NCBI GenBank assembly: GCA_965227045.1
Contig: OZ245718.1
Location: 62,001 to 126,000, forward strand
Direction: 5' to 3'
Length of the DNA: 64,000 nucleotides
From: UBA10649 sp965227045
Lineage (GTDB): Bacteria; Actinomycetota; Actinomycetes; S36-B12
Positions 31,305-40,788 of the stretch are shown here, piece after piece. Below the pieces are notes generated by a model. It was not told where the DNA came from. It made no database searches and saw nothing but the letters and a program-made list of their open reading frames with translations. Position 1 is the stretch's first letter, and the number at the start of each line of letters is the position of its first letter. The translations under genes and the position numbers were made by a program.

Positions 31305-32426
31305 ATGCGCGAATACCTGCTGTGCCTACTGGCCGCCGCCGCGGTCACGTACCTGCTGACCCCTCCGGTCCGCGCTCTGGCACTGCGGTTCAAGGTCATG
31401 GCCCCGGTCCGCGACCGCGACGTCCACGATGAGCCGACCCCTCGGCTCGGTGGGCTCGCGATGGTCGGGGGACTGCTCGCGGGACTTCTTCTCGCCAGCA
31501 AACTGCCGATGATGCGGGCCGTCTTCGACGGCAGCAACACGGCGATCGCCCTGCTCTCGGGGGTCGCGGTGATCGTGGCGCTCGGCATCGTCGACGACAA
31601 GTGGGGCTTGGACGCGCCGACGAAACTGGCCGGACAGGTCCTCGCCGCAGGCGTCATGGCATTCCAGGGGATCGCGGTGATCTGGCTGCCGATCGGCGGC
31701 ACGTTCGTCCTCGACCCGATCACGAGCGTGCTCTTCACCGTGATCATCGTCCTGGTCAGCATCAACGCCATCAACTTCGTCGACGGCCTCGACGGCCTTG
31801 CTGGTGGGATCGTTGCTGTTGCCGCCGGCGCGTTCTTCGCCTACTCCTACCTGCTCTCCGTCGAGTTGGGCTTCGAGCGCGCCACCCTCGCGACGCTCGT
31901 GTCCGCGCTCCTCGTCGGGATGTGCCTCGGCTTCCTGCCCAACAACTTCTGGCCCGCACGGATCTTCATGGGCGACACCGGGTCGATGATGCTCGGCCTC
32001 CTGCTGGCCGCAGGCACGATCACGTTGTCGGGCCAGGTCGATCCGAGTGCGGTCGCGGGAGGCACCCTGCTGCCCACCCTCCTGCCGATCCTGCTGCCCG
32101 TCGCCGTCCTCGCCGTGCCGCTCATCGACCTGCTGCTCGCTGTGATTCGGCGCACACGTGCGGGGCGCAATCCATTCGCTCCGGACAAGCAGCACCTGCA
32201 TCACCGACTCCTGGAGATGGGACATTCGCAGAGGCGGGCGGTTCTGGTCATGTACGCGTGGACCGGCCTGCTTGCGGGAACCGCTGTGGCAGTGGCGTTT
32301 GTGCCCGGTATCTACGCCGCGATCGGCTTCGTCATCGGCCTAGCGCTGCTGATACTGCTCGTGCGGAGACCGGGCAAGCAGCCGACCGCCGAAGTCCGCA
32401 CGCTGAGGACCGGGACCCGCGGCTGA
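31305..32426 (+). CDS. wecA: WecA/MraY-family polyprenyl-phosphate GlcNAc-1-P transferase
   Basis: 373 aa, about ten membrane segments. Transfers a sugar-1-phosphate from a UDP-sugar to polyprenyl phosphate, starting cell-wall glycan or linker synthesis. Motifs: DVHDEPTPRLGG (about 42-53), VDDKWG, NFVDGLDGLAGG and FMGDTGSMMLG, plus the cytoplasmic HLHHRLLEMG loop diagnostic of the WecA/TagO/Rfe branch rather than MraY. In mycobacteria the gene at this locus initiates arabinogalactan linkage; the sugar product here is inferred. Confidence 0.9.
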   Translation: MREYLLCLLAAAAVTYLLTPPVRALALRFKVMAPVRDRDVHDEPTPRLGGLAMVGGLLAGLLLASKLPMMRAVFDGSNTAIALLSGVAVIVALGIVDDKWGLDAPTKLAGQVLAAGVMAFQGIAVIWLPIGGTFVLDPITSVLFTVIIVLVSINAINFVDGLDGLAGGIVAVAAGAFFAYSYLLSVELGFERATLATLVSALLVGMCLGFLPNNFWPARIFMGDTGSMMLGLLLAAGTITLSGQVDPSAVAGGTLLPTLLPILLPVAVLAVPLIDLLLAVIRRTRAGRNPFAPDKQHLHHRLLEMGHSQRRAVLVMYAWTGLLAGTAVAVAFVPGIYAAIGFVIGLALLILLVRRPGKQPTAEVRTLRTGTRG

Positions 32427-32468
32427 CCGCTGTCCGGGTGCACATTTGGGGGTCGAGTCCCCTTGCGA

Positions 32469-32474
32469 TAACGT
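32469..32474 (+). promoter_or_regulatory. -10 box (TAACGT), start of the atp operon
   Basis: TAACGT followed by six bases (gaattc) and the GTG at 32481; a likely leaderless start of the ATP synthase operon. Confidence 0.5.
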
Positions 32475-32480
32475 GAATTC

Positions 32481-32885
32481 GTGCCCTCCGTCGACTCCCA
32501 AGTGCTGAGCCGCGCGGGCGTTCTCACCTTCATCGTCGGAGTCGTCGCCACGATCATCGGTGGCCTCGTCGCAGGCAGCCAGGGAGTGATCGGCGGAGCG
32601 CTGGGAACGGTCCTCGTCATCGTCTTCTTCAGCGTCGGTCAGTTGATTCTCGGCTCGGTGCTGAAGAACAACCCGCAGATCGCATTGATGGTCGCGATGG
32701 CGCTGTACATCGTCAAGATCGGCGTACTGCTGATCCTCCTGGTCGTGCTGCAGCACGCCACCTTCTTCGCCCCCAGGGTGTTCGCCGCAACGATCGTCGC
32801 GTGCACGATCACCTGGACGTTCGTGGAGGTCTGGTACTACTCGCGGACGAAGGTTCTGTACGTGGAGCCGGAGGTCCGCAGATGA
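32481..32885 (+). CDS. AtpI-like membrane protein
   Basis: 134 aa, four predicted membrane segments (about 12-30, 37-58, 68-89, 95-118). Resembles the ATP synthase protein I group: small, poorly conserved proteins before atpB thought to help c-ring assembly or magnesium handling. Call rests on position and topology. GTG start, leaderless; overlaps the next gene as ATGA. Confidence 0.7.
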   Translation: MPSVDSQVLSRAGVLTFIVGVVATIIGGLVAGSQGVIGGALGTVLVIVFFSVGQLILGSVLKNNPQIALMVAMALYIVKIGVLLILLVVLQHATFFAPRVFAATIVACTITWTFVEVWYYSRTKVLYVEPEVRR

Positions 32886-33202
32886 GCGCCCCCCGCACCT
32901 ATCGAGCGCGTTCTGGATGGTACGGTTCGGGCGCGCGCAGGCGAGCAGTCACGCTTGAAGATTCACGCACGATGGGTGACTCCGCCTGGGCGAACAGCAG
33001 TCGTTTGATGGCGGGCCTGATCCTCTACACCTTCCTGGGTTGGTTGGCGTCGCGGTGGTTGGGTCACCAACAACTGTTGATGGCGCTCGGGGCGATGTTC
33101 GGACTCGCGCTGTCTTTCTACCTGATGTTCGTGAGCCTCGCCCGAGAGACTCGCGACCACGAAGCACGAATGCGCGGCACGGAGGAGCCTGGTGGGATCT
33201 GA
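32882..33202 (+). CDS. AtpZ/AtpI-family small membrane protein
   Basis: 106 aa. A basic, Arg-rich first 30 residues precede two hydrophobic segments (about 40-58 and 62-82), the AtpZ-like hairpin, with GWLASRWLGHQQLL between them, and a charged tail. It overlaps the preceding gene by four bases and atpB by eleven, so it is translated within the operon. An internal ATG at 32969 would give a shorter 77-residue product closer to the typical AtpZ length. Confidence 0.65.
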   Translation: MSAPRTYRARSGWYGSGARRRAVTLEDSRTMGDSAWANSSRLMAGLILYTFLGWLASRWLGHQQLLMALGAMFGLALSFYLMFVSLARETRDHEARMRGTEEPGGI

Positions 33203-34019
33203 CGCGATACTCGCTTCTGGTGGGCTTGATTGCCACCTGATGTCCGGCTGTGGTTTTCCCGCGCCCGGAGCAGAGATCTTCCAGTTCGATGCGATCTTCA
33301 CGTTCACGCTGGGCAATCTGACCTTCAACATCACGAAGGTCACCTGCATCCTCGTGCTGTGCGTGGTTCTCATCCTCGGCTTCTTCATCTACGCGTTCCG
33401 CAAGCCCAAGCTCGTGCCTCGCGGCGCGCAGAACGTCGGCGAGATGGGCTATCTGTTCATCCGAGATGGCATCGCGCGCGAGTCGATGGGCAAGGACGGC
33501 GACAAGTTCGTCCCCTTCCTCTTCTCCTTCTTCTTCCTGGTGTGGCTGAGCAACTTCATGGGCATCGTGCCCTTCGCGCAGATCCCGGTCACGTCGATCT
33601 TCGCGATCCCGGTGGCCTTCGCGCTGATCGTGTTCGTCACCTGGGTTCCGCTGGGCATCTACAAGCAGGGCTTCGGCGGCTTCTTCAAGGGCATGCTGTT
33701 CCCGCCCGGCGTTCCCAAGGCGATGTACGTCCTGCTGACGCCCTTGGAGTTCTTGTCCAACATCATCGTTCGCCCGGCCACGCATGCCATTCGTCTGTTC
33801 GCCAACATGTTCGCCGGGCACCTGCTGATCGCGTCGTTCTCGGTGGCCGCGTTCTATCTCATCAGCGCCAGCGTGATCGGCATCCTCGGCTCGGCCGCCT
33901 CGTTCGTCGTGGCGATTGCCCTGACCGGCTTCGAGGCCCTGATCCAGGCGCTGCAGGCCTACATCTTCACCCTGCTTGCTGCTGTGTACCTCAGCGGCGC
34001 TCTGAAGGCCGATCACTGA
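33192..34019 (+). CDS. atpB: ATP synthase F0 subunit a
   Basis: 275 aa, about six membrane helices; forms the proton half-channels against the c-ring. The essential arginine is about Arg201 in HAIRLFANMFAGH. The GTG at 33192 is spaced six bases from ggagga and overlaps the preceding gene; an ATG at 33240 is a shorter alternative. Confidence 0.95.
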   Translation: MGSDAILASGGLDCHLMSGCGFPAPGAEIFQFDAIFTFTLGNLTFNITKVTCILVLCVVLILGFFIYAFRKPKLVPRGAQNVGEMGYLFIRDGIARESMGKDGDKFVPFLFSFFFLVWLSNFMGIVPFAQIPVTSIFAIPVAFALIVFVTWVPLGIYKQGFGGFFKGMLFPPGVPKAMYVLLTPLEFLSNIIVRPATHAIRLFANMFAGHLLIASFSVAAFYLISASVIGILGSAASFVVAIALTGFEALIQALQAYIFTLLAAVYLSGALKADH

Positions 34020-34070
34020 TCGGTCGCTCGACCCACAACTGAATAGACCTGCACCACCCAAGACCCCAGA

Positions 34071-34089
34071 CCAGCGGAACGACCGCTGG
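34071..34089 (+). promoter_or_regulatory. hairpin just upstream of atpE
   Basis: CCAGCGG / CCGCTGG, 7 bp with a 5-base loop, 22 bases before the atpE ATG and beside its ribosome site. Possibly an mRNA processing or stability element serving the high demand for subunit c. Confidence 0.4.
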
Positions 34090-34111
34090 CCAGGAAAGTA
34101 AAGGACACGAC

Positions 34112-34339
34112 ATGTCGCTTCTCGCGGAAGTCAGCGGATCGATCGGATCCATCGGCTACGGCCTGGCCGCAATCGGCCCAGGCGTTGGCATCGGCATCAT
34201 CTTCGGTCAGGGCGTGCAGGCCATCGCCCGCCAGCCCGAGGCGTATGGCGTTATCCGGCAGAACATGATCCTGGGCTTCGCGCTCGCTGAGGCGCTTGCG
34301 CTCATCGGCTTCGTTGCTCCGTTCGTCTACGGCGTCTGA
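34112..34339 (+). CDS. atpE: ATP synthase F0 subunit c
   Basis: 75 aa hairpin of two membrane helices. The ion-binding carboxylate is Glu60 in FALAEALAL; the polar loop is RQP (40-42). The residue after Glu60 is Ala and the sodium-type Gln/Ser set is absent, so it is a proton c-ring. GPGVGIG gives the small-residue packing of helix 1. The aaagga upstream is a good ribosome site. Confidence 0.97.
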   Translation: MSLLAEVSGSIGSIGYGLAAIGPGVGIGIIFGQGVQAIARQPEAYGVIRQNMILGFALAEALALIGFVAPFVYGV

Positions 34340-34347
34340 CCCTCGCC

Positions 34348-34914
34348 ATGAGCATGCTTTCCATCGTGAGTACGGCGGTCCTCGCTGCCACTGAAGGCAC
34401 CGAGGAGATGCCGTCGGTTCTTGACGTCCCGATCGACGAGCTGATCATCGGCATCATCGCCTTCATCGTCGTGTTCGGTGGCCTCGCCAAGTTCGCACTG
34501 CCGAACATCAAGAAGACCCTCGAGGAGCGCACGAACACCATCGAGGGCGGCATCCAGCGTGCTGCCGATGCCCAGGCCGAGGCGCAGACACTGCTCGAGC
34601 AGTACCGCGCGCAGCTGGCCCAGGCTCGCGAGGAGGCCTCGGCCATCCGCACGCAGGCCCAGGCCGACCGCGCAGCGCTGATCGAGGAAGCCCGCAACGA
34701 GGCCAGGACGGCCGCACTGCAGGTGACTGCGGCAGCCGAAGCGCAACTGGCGACCGACCGCTCGCAGGCGACCGCCGCATTGACGCGGCAGGTCGGCGAG
34801 CTCGCGGTCGGGCTCGCAGGCAAGGTCGTCGGCCAGTCGCTGACGGACGACGCGCGCGTGCGCGCCACCGTCGACGCGTTCCTCGATGACCTCGAGCAGC
34901 AGGTGGCGAACTGA
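34348..34914 (+). CDS. atpF: ATP synthase F0 subunit b
   Basis: 188 aa. One membrane helix (about 29-50, IIGIIAFIVVFGGLAKFAL) followed by a long Ala/Glu/Gln-rich coiled coil forming the peripheral stalk. Unlike mycobacteria, b and delta are not fused through a second b-like gene: atpF and atpH are separate, overlapping by one base. Confidence 0.94.
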   Translation: MSMLSIVSTAVLAATEGTEEMPSVLDVPIDELIIGIIAFIVVFGGLAKFALPNIKKTLEERTNTIEGGIQRAADAQAEAQTLLEQYRAQLAQAREEASAIRTQAQADRAALIEEARNEARTAALQVTAAAEAQLATDRSQATAALTRQVGELAVGLAGKVVGQSLTDDARVRATVDAFLDDLEQQVAN

Positions 34915-35723
34915 TGCTTGGATCAAGTCGCGAAAGCCTCGCCGCCTGCCAGGAGGGCCTCGACGCCCTCCGGCAGGATGCTGACTTCGGGCAGGTGGCC
35001 GCAGATCTGTTCGCTGCTGCCGGACTGCTCGACGTCGAGGGGCAGTTGCGCAACACGCTGGCCGACTCCGGCCAGCCGGCAGCCGTCCGCGAGGGCCTCG
35101 TCCGGCAGATCTTCGCCGACCGGATCGGCGACCTCGCCGTGACCGTGCTGGTCATGGCGACGGCACGTCGCTGGTCCTCCGATCTCGACCTCGTGCTCGC
35201 GATCGAACTGCTGGCAGATCAGGCCGCCTTCACGGTCGCCGAGGCCAACGGATCGCTCGACACGACCGAGGAGGAGCTCTTCCTCTTCAGCCGAGCACTG
35301 GACTCCTCGCCGGCGCTGCAGATGGCGCTGACCGATCCCTCCCAGTCGGTGCAGACCAAGGCCGCGATCGTGCGCGATCTGCTCGGCGGACGCGCGAGCG
35401 CCACGACCGACCAGGTGCTGCAGTACGCGGTCGGTCACCTGCACGGGCGTCGGATCGACGCCGTCGTCGAGGACCTCGGCAACCTGGCAGCCACCCAGCG
35501 CGAACGGGTGGTCGCGGAGGTTCGTGTCGCCGCACCCCTCGACGCTGCGCAGGAGGCACGCCTGGCCGAGCTGCTCGGCCGGCTCAAGGGCCGCACCGTG
35601 CAATTGAACGTCGCTGTGGACCCCTCGGTTCTCGGGGGCGTCCACGTCAAGATCGGCGACGAGGTCATCGACGGCACCATCGCTTCACGCTTGGAGCAGG
35701 CCCGCCGGGCCGTCCTCGGCTAG
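34914..35723 (+). CDS. atpH: ATP synthase F1 subunit delta
   Basis: 269 aa, about 90 residues longer than E. coli delta. The C-terminal 180 residues carry the OSCP/delta fold (VVEDLGNLAATQRERVVAEV, then LNVAVDPSVLGGVHVKIGDEVIDG split over strands). The extra N-terminal helical part is usual in actinobacteria. Links the peripheral stalk to the alpha/beta head. Confidence 0.93.
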   Translation: MLGSSRESLAACQEGLDALRQDADFGQVAADLFAAAGLLDVEGQLRNTLADSGQPAAVREGLVRQIFADRIGDLAVTVLVMATARRWSSDLDLVLAIELLADQAAFTVAEANGSLDTTEEELFLFSRALDSSPALQMALTDPSQSVQTKAAIVRDLLGGRASATTDQVLQYAVGHLHGRRIDAVVEDLGNLAATQRERVVAEVRVAAPLDAAQEARLAELLGRLKGRTVQLNVAVDPSVLGGVHVKIGDEVIDGTIASRLEQARRAVLG

Positions 35724-35788
35724 TAACCAGACTCAAAGAAACCGACAGACACCCGCTCCCCGCGGGCCGAGAAAGAGAGCAGGACACC

Positions 35789-37423
35789 ATGACGGAGCTG
35801 ACGATCCGACCGGAAGAGATCCGGGATGCGATCGAGCGGAACGTCGCGGCGTACTCGCCGGAGACCGCCCGTGAAGAGGTTGGTCGCGTCACCGAGACCG
35901 GTGACGGCATTGCGCGCGTGGAGGGTCTCCACTCGGCGATGACCAACGAGTTGCTGGAGTTCGAGGGCGGCCTGCTTGGCCTGGCCCTCAACCTCGACAT
36001 CCGCGAGATCGGCGTTGTCCTGCTCGGCGATGGAGCCGCGGTCGAGGAGGGCCAGCCCGTTCGTCGAACCGGCGAGGTGCTCTCCGTCCCCGTAGGCGAC
36101 GCCTTCCTCGGTCGCGTCGTCGATCCGCTGGGCAACCCGATCGATGGCCTCGGCCCGATCGTGGCCGAGACGCGTCGTCCGCTCGAGGTCCAGGCACCCA
36201 CGGTCGTCCAGCGCCAGCCGGTCAAGGAAGCCATGCAGACCGGGATCAAGGCCATCGACGCCATGACCGCCATCGGCCGTGGCCAGCGTCAGTTGATCAT
36301 CGGTGACCGCCAGACCGGCAAGACCGCCGTCTGCCTGGACACGATCCTCAACCAGAAGGCGAACTGGGAGACCGGCGACCCGAACAAGCAGGTCCGCTGC
36401 ATCTACGTCGCGATCGGCCAGAAGGGCTCGACGATCGCGTCGGTCAAGGGCGCGCTCGAGGAGTACGGCGCGATGGAGTACACGACCATCGTGGCGTCTC
36501 CCGCCTCCGACCCCGCCGGCTTCAAGTACCTGGCGCCGTACACCGGGTCGGCCATCGGCCAGCACTGGATGTACGCAGGCAAGCACGTCCTCATCGTGTT
36601 CGACGACCTGTCCAAGCAGGCCGAGGCCTACCGCGCCGTGTCGCTTCTCCTGCGCCGTCCGCCGGGCCGCGAGGCCTACCCGGGCGACGTCTTCTACTTG
36701 CACAGCCGTCTCCTCGAGCGCTGCGCGAAGCTGTCCGACGAGCTCGGCGGCGGCTCGATGACCGGCCTGCCGATCATCGAGACCAAGGCAAATGACGTGT
36801 CGGCATACATCCCGACCAACGTCATCTCGATCACCGACGGCCAGTGCTTCCTGGAGTCCGATCTCTTCAACTCCGGCGTCCGCCCGGCTATCAACGTCGG
36901 CATCTCGGTGTCGCGCGTCGGTGGTTCGGCCCAGCCGAAGGCGATGCGCAAGGTTGCCGGCCGTCTGCGCCTCAACCTGGCGCAGTTCCGCGAGCTCGAG
37001 GCCTTCTCGGCCTTCGGCTCGGACCTCGACGCGGCGTCCAAGGCGCAACTCGAGCGCGGTGCGCGCCTAGTCGAGCTGCTCAAGCAGCCGCAGTACCAGC
37101 CGCAGTCGATGGAGCGCGAGGTCGTCTCGGTCTGGTCGGGCACGACAGGTCAGCTCGACGACGTTCCGCTCGAGGACATTCGCCGCTTCGACAGCGAGTT
37201 CCTTGACTACGTCGTCCGCTCGCACCCCGAGGTCTTCGACGCCATTCGCACGACCACGGACCTGTCCGACGACACGGTCTCGGTCCTGGAGAAGGCGATC
37301 GGCGACTTCAAGAAGCAGTACACGACGATCGCCGGAACTCTGCTGGTCAACGATGAGCCAGTGGCCGCAGTGGCCGACGAGGACATCGACCCCACGCAGA
37401 TCAAGCGGGCGGTGCGGGGCTAA
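35789..37423 (+). CDS. atpA: ATP synthase F1 subunit alpha
   Basis: 544 aa. Non-catalytic nucleotide-binding subunit: Walker A GDRQTGKT at 172-179, the visit-DG region and the arginine-finger segment SVSRVGGSAQ. The C-terminus is about 30 residues longer than in E. coli, as in other actinobacteria, where such extensions help suppress ATP hydrolysis (known for mycobacteria; inferred here). Confidence 0.97.
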   Translation: MTELTIRPEEIRDAIERNVAAYSPETAREEVGRVTETGDGIARVEGLHSAMTNELLEFEGGLLGLALNLDIREIGVVLLGDGAAVEEGQPVRRTGEVLSVPVGDAFLGRVVDPLGNPIDGLGPIVAETRRPLEVQAPTVVQRQPVKEAMQTGIKAIDAMTAIGRGQRQLIIGDRQTGKTAVCLDTILNQKANWETGDPNKQVRCIYVAIGQKGSTIASVKGALEEYGAMEYTTIVASPASDPAGFKYLAPYTGSAIGQHWMYAGKHVLIVFDDLSKQAEAYRAVSLLLRRPPGREAYPGDVFYLHSRLLERCAKLSDELGGGSMTGLPIIETKANDVSAYIPTNVISITDGQCFLESDLFNSGVRPAINVGISVSRVGGSAQPKAMRKVAGRLRLNLAQFRELEAFSAFGSDLDAASKAQLERGARLVELLKQPQYQPQSMEREVVSVWSGTTGQLDDVPLEDIRRFDSEFLDYVVRSHPEVFDAIRTTTDLSDDTVSVLEKAIGDFKKQYTTIAGTLLVNDEPVAAVADEDIDPTQIKRAVRG

Positions 37424-37428
37424 CCGAC

Positions 37429-38334
37429 ATGGGCGCACAGCAGAGGGTCTTCAGGCGGCGCATTCGCTCCGTCAAGTCGACCAAGAAGATCACGAAGGCG
37501 ATGGAGCTCATTGCCTCCTCGCGCATCGTGAAGGCGCAAGCGCGCCTGACGGCGTCGCTGCCGTATCTCACGCAGCTCTACGCAGCGATCAGCGCGGCGG
37601 CTACCGGCGCTGCCGACGTGCGCAAGCACCCGCTGATGGCCAATGCCGACGTGCGCACGCGCGCTGCGGTGCTTATCGTCACGGCCGACCGCGGCCTTGC
37701 CGGTGCGTACTCCGCAAACGCCATCCGTGAGGGCGAGGCGCTGGCCACAAACCTGCGCGAGAAGGGCATGACGATCGTGCCCTACGTCATCGGTCGCAAG
37801 GGCGTGGCTTACTACCGCTTCCGCGATCGCGTGATGGCGGGGGAGTACGTGGGATTCACCGACCAGCCGACCTACGCTGATGCGCAGGCCGTCGGCCAGG
37901 ACCTGCTCGACGCCTTCCTGACTCCCGCTGAGGAGGGCGGCGTCGACGAGATCCACATCGTCTACACGCACTTCGCGTCGATGATGACGCAGGAGGCGCG
38001 CATTCGCCGGCTGCTGCCGCTCGAGGTTGTCGACGAGGTCGTCGAGGTCGTCCCCGGACAGTCCCCGCCGCCGCTCTACGAGTTCGAGCCCGACGCGGAA
38101 GCGGTTCTCGACGGGCTGCTCCCGCGCTACATCAATCACTCGGTCTACACGGCGCTGCTCGAGTCGGCAGCGTCCGAGCATGCTGCTCGTCGTCGGGCGA
38201 TGAAGTCCGCGACGGACAACGCCGAGGACATGATCAAGACCCTGACCCGTCAGGCAAACCAGGCCCGCCAGGGCGAGATCACTCAGGAAATCAGCGAGAT
38301 CGTCGGCGGCGCCGACGCTTTGTCGTCACGCTAG
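37429..38334 (+). CDS. atpG: ATP synthase F1 subunit gamma
   Basis: 301 aa rotor shaft: N-terminal helix RRRIRSVKSTKKITKAMELI and C-terminal helix RRRAMKSATDNAEDMI form the coiled coil inside the head, with a Rossmann-like globular part between them (VLIVTADRGLAGAY). Five bases after atpA. The length is typical for actinobacteria. Confidence 0.96.
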   Translation: MGAQQRVFRRRIRSVKSTKKITKAMELIASSRIVKAQARLTASLPYLTQLYAAISAAATGAADVRKHPLMANADVRTRAAVLIVTADRGLAGAYSANAIREGEALATNLREKGMTIVPYVIGRKGVAYYRFRDRVMAGEYVGFTDQPTYADAQAVGQDLLDAFLTPAEEGGVDEIHIVYTHFASMMTQEARIRRLLPLEVVDEVVEVVPGQSPPPLYEFEPDAEAVLDGLLPRYINHSVYTALLESAASEHAARRRAMKSATDNAEDMIKTLTRQANQARQGEITQEISEIVGGADALSSR

Positions 38335-38348
38335 GAGAGGGAACCAAC

Positions 38349-39800
38349 ATGACCGCAACGATCGAGACCACGACCGGCGTAGGACGCGTAGCCCGCGTCA
38401 CCGGCCCTGTCGTCGACGTGGAGTTCCCCGTCGAGTCGATGCCAGAGCTGTTCAATGCGCTCCACGTCGACGTGAGCTTCGGCGACGGCGAGGAGGGTGC
38501 AGTAAGCCGCACCCTGACCCTCGAGGTCGCCCAGCACATTGGCGACAACATGGTGCGCACCATCTCCATGCAGCCCACCGACGGCCTCGTCCGCGGCGCT
38601 GACGTCCGCGACACCGGCAACTCGATCACCGTGCCGGTCGGCGACGTCACCAAGGGCCATGTGTGGAACACGCTCGGCATCCCGCTGGACGTCCCGGAGT
38701 CCTCGCTGGACATCAAGGAGCGCTGGAGCATTCACCGCCAGCCGCCGGCCTTCGACCAGCTCGAGTCCAAGACCGAGGTCTTCTGGACCGGCATCAAGGT
38801 CATCGACCTGCTCACCCCGTATGTCAAGGGCGGCAAGATCGGCCTCTTCGGAGGTGCGGGCGTCGGCAAGACCGTCCTCATCCAGGAGATGATCTACCGC
38901 GTTGCGGAGAACTTCAGTGGCGTCTCGGTGTTCGCCGGCGTCGGCGAGCGCACCCGCGAGGGCAACGACCTCTTCCTGGAGATGAGCGAGTCGGGCGTCC
39001 TCGAGAAGACCGCACTCGTCTTCGGCCAGATGGACGAGCCGCCGGGCACCCGCCTTCGCGTCGCCCTGTCGGCCCTGACGATGGCCGAGTACTTCCGCGA
39101 CGTGCAGAAGCAGGACGTGCTGCTGTTCATCGACAACATCTTCCGCTTCACGCAGGCGGGCTCTGAGGTCTCCACGCTGCTCGGCCGCATGCCGTCCGCC
39201 GTCGGATACCAGCCGACCCTCGCCGACGAGATGGGCCAGCTGCAGGAGCGCATCACGTCGACCCGTGGCCACTCGATCACCTCGCTCCAGGCGATCTACG
39301 TCCCCGCCGACGACCTCACCGACCCGGCTCCCGCCACGACGTTCGCTCACCTCGACGCGACCACGTCGCTGAGCCGTCCGATCTCCGAGCTCGGCATCTA
39401 CCCGGCCGTGGATCCGCTCGACTCCGGCTCGCGCATCCTCGATGCGCGCTACGTCGGCGACGAGCACTACGCCGTGGCCGCTCGCGTCAAGGAGATCCTG
39501 CAGCGCTACAAGGACCTCCAGGACATCATCGCCATTCTCGGCATCGACGAGCTCTCCGAGGAGGACAAGATCCTCGTCGGTCGTGCACGCCGCATCCAGC
39601 GCTTCTTGTCGCAGAACATGTTCGTTGCCGAGGCGTTCACCGGCCAGGCCGGATCGTTCGTGCCGGTCGAGGAGACCATCGCGTCGTTCCGCGCCCTGTG
39701 CGACGGCACGTACGACCACATCCCCGAGCAGGCCTTCTTCATGTGCGGCGGCATCGAGGACGTCGAGAAGAACGCGGCCGCGCTCGCGAAGGGCAACTAG
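38349..39800 (+). CDS. atpD: ATP synthase F1 subunit beta
   Basis: 483 aa catalytic subunit. Walker A GGAGVGKT at 168-175, catalytic Glu about 200 in GERTREGND, Walker B LLFIDNIF, and the DELSEED-equivalent DELSEED/K segment near 400 (IDELSEEDKILV). The ATG is preceded by gagaggg. Confidence 0.98.
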   Translation: MTATIETTTGVGRVARVTGPVVDVEFPVESMPELFNALHVDVSFGDGEEGAVSRTLTLEVAQHIGDNMVRTISMQPTDGLVRGADVRDTGNSITVPVGDVTKGHVWNTLGIPLDVPESSLDIKERWSIHRQPPAFDQLESKTEVFWTGIKVIDLLTPYVKGGKIGLFGGAGVGKTVLIQEMIYRVAENFSGVSVFAGVGERTREGNDLFLEMSESGVLEKTALVFGQMDEPPGTRLRVALSALTMAEYFRDVQKQDVLLFIDNIFRFTQAGSEVSTLLGRMPSAVGYQPTLADEMGQLQERITSTRGHSITSLQAIYVPADDLTDPAPATTFAHLDATTSLSRPISELGIYPAVDPLDSGSRILDARYVGDEHYAVAARVKEILQRYKDLQDIIAILGIDELSEEDKILVGRARRIQRFLSQNMFVAEAFTGQAGSFVPVEETIASFRALCDGTYDHIPEQAFFMCGGIEDVEKNAAALAKGN

Positions 39801-39805
39801 CGCGC

Positions 39806-40222
39806 ATGGCTGACTCTGGCAAGGTCCTGACAGTGGCGGTCGTGTCCGCCGAGCGAGCCCTGTGGACGGGCACGGCGAAGAGTCTTGTCGCCAAGACCCC
39901 TGAGGGCGACATCGGCATCCTGCCCGGACACGAGCCGGTTCTGGCCCTCCTCGTCGAGAGCGCGCCGTTGCGCATCGAGGAGGAGGACGGCACCAAGCTC
40001 GTCGTCGCGGTCCACGGTGGCTTCTTCTCGGTCGCGGGCAATGACGTCAACGTCATCGCCGAGGTCGCCGAGCTCGCTTCGGACATCGACCTGGAACGTG
40101 CCAAGGAGTCGCTGGCGCGTCTTCAAGCCGGTGAGCAGTCCGAGGACGCCGAGTTCGCGATGCACCGGGCAGAGGTCCGGATCCAGGTCGCGGGACTGGC
40201 CAAGGGCATCACTGCTCGCTGA
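39806..40222 (+). CDS. atpC: ATP synthase F1 subunit epsilon
   Basis: 138 aa: N-terminal beta-barrel (LTVAVVSAERALWTG, GDIGILPGHEPVL) and two C-terminal helices that can brake hydrolysis. Starts five bases after atpD. Its last 14 bases overlap the end of the convergent membrane-protein gene. Last gene of the operon. Confidence 0.94.
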   Translation: MADSGKVLTVAVVSAERALWTGTAKSLVAKTPEGDIGILPGHEPVLALLVESAPLRIEEEDGTKLVVAVHGGFFSVAGNDVNVIAEVAELASDIDLERAKESLARLQAGEQSEDAEFAMHRAEVRIQVAGLAKGITAR

Positions 40223-40784
40223 GATCGCCCGACCACAGCACCTGCACGGTCAGCCGCTCCATGATGCGCATCCGTCGGCGACGGATCGATGCGCGCCATG
40301 CCTGCATGGTGAACAGCTGCACGGGGAACCAGAGCATGACCCAGCTGGTGACGTTCAGTCCCTCGGCGACGGCGTCGACGACCAGATCGTCGTACTGGTC
40401 TCCGAGGTGCGCGACGAACTGCGACAGCGTCTGCAGAATCAGGAAGGCGATCACGCCGAACACGAACAAGCGGCGGCCGATCGCGCCGTCCGCCTCCGTG
40501 GATTCCACGTCCATCGTGTTCTGGACCTTCAGCCAGCGCCGCGCCGCAGTGGTGAGTTCCTCGCTGAGCCCATCGCGAACCTGGTCCGCTGGGAGAACCA
40601 CCTGCAACTCGATTTCCGTGTTCTTCGGCGGCATCCGCATGAGCAGCATGTCGCGGACGGTGTCCATCGCCGCCTGCGCGGTGTACTCGGTGTAGTCAGG
40701 TGACGTCGGGCTGACCGGATCCGGTGCGAACAGTTGCTCGGGGCGCTGGAGCCGGATGACGATATGCCGGACGCTGGGCATCAT
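40209..40784 (-). CDS. hypothetical membrane protein downstream of pduO
   Basis: 191 aa. A soluble, polar N-terminal part (about 1-95) is followed by two hydrophobic segments (about 108-130 and 146-170), then RRRRMRIMERLTV. A protein-coding gene also lies between atpC and the pduO homologue in M. tuberculosis. No domain recognised. Start uncertain: tandem ATGs at 40784 and 40781 follow the pduO stop; an upstream ATG at 40820 would overlap pduO. Confidence 0.7.
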   Translation of the reverse strand: MMPSVRHIVIRLQRPEQLFAPDPVSPTSPDYTEYTAQAAMDTVRDMLLMRMPPKNTEIELQVVLPADQVRDGLSEELTTAARRWLKVQNTMDVESTEADGAIGRRLFVFGVIAFLILQTLSQFVAHLGDQYDDLVVDAVAEGLNVTSWVMLWFPVQLFTMQAWRASIRRRRMRIMERLTVQVLWSGDLSEQ

Positions 40785-40788
40785 GCCC

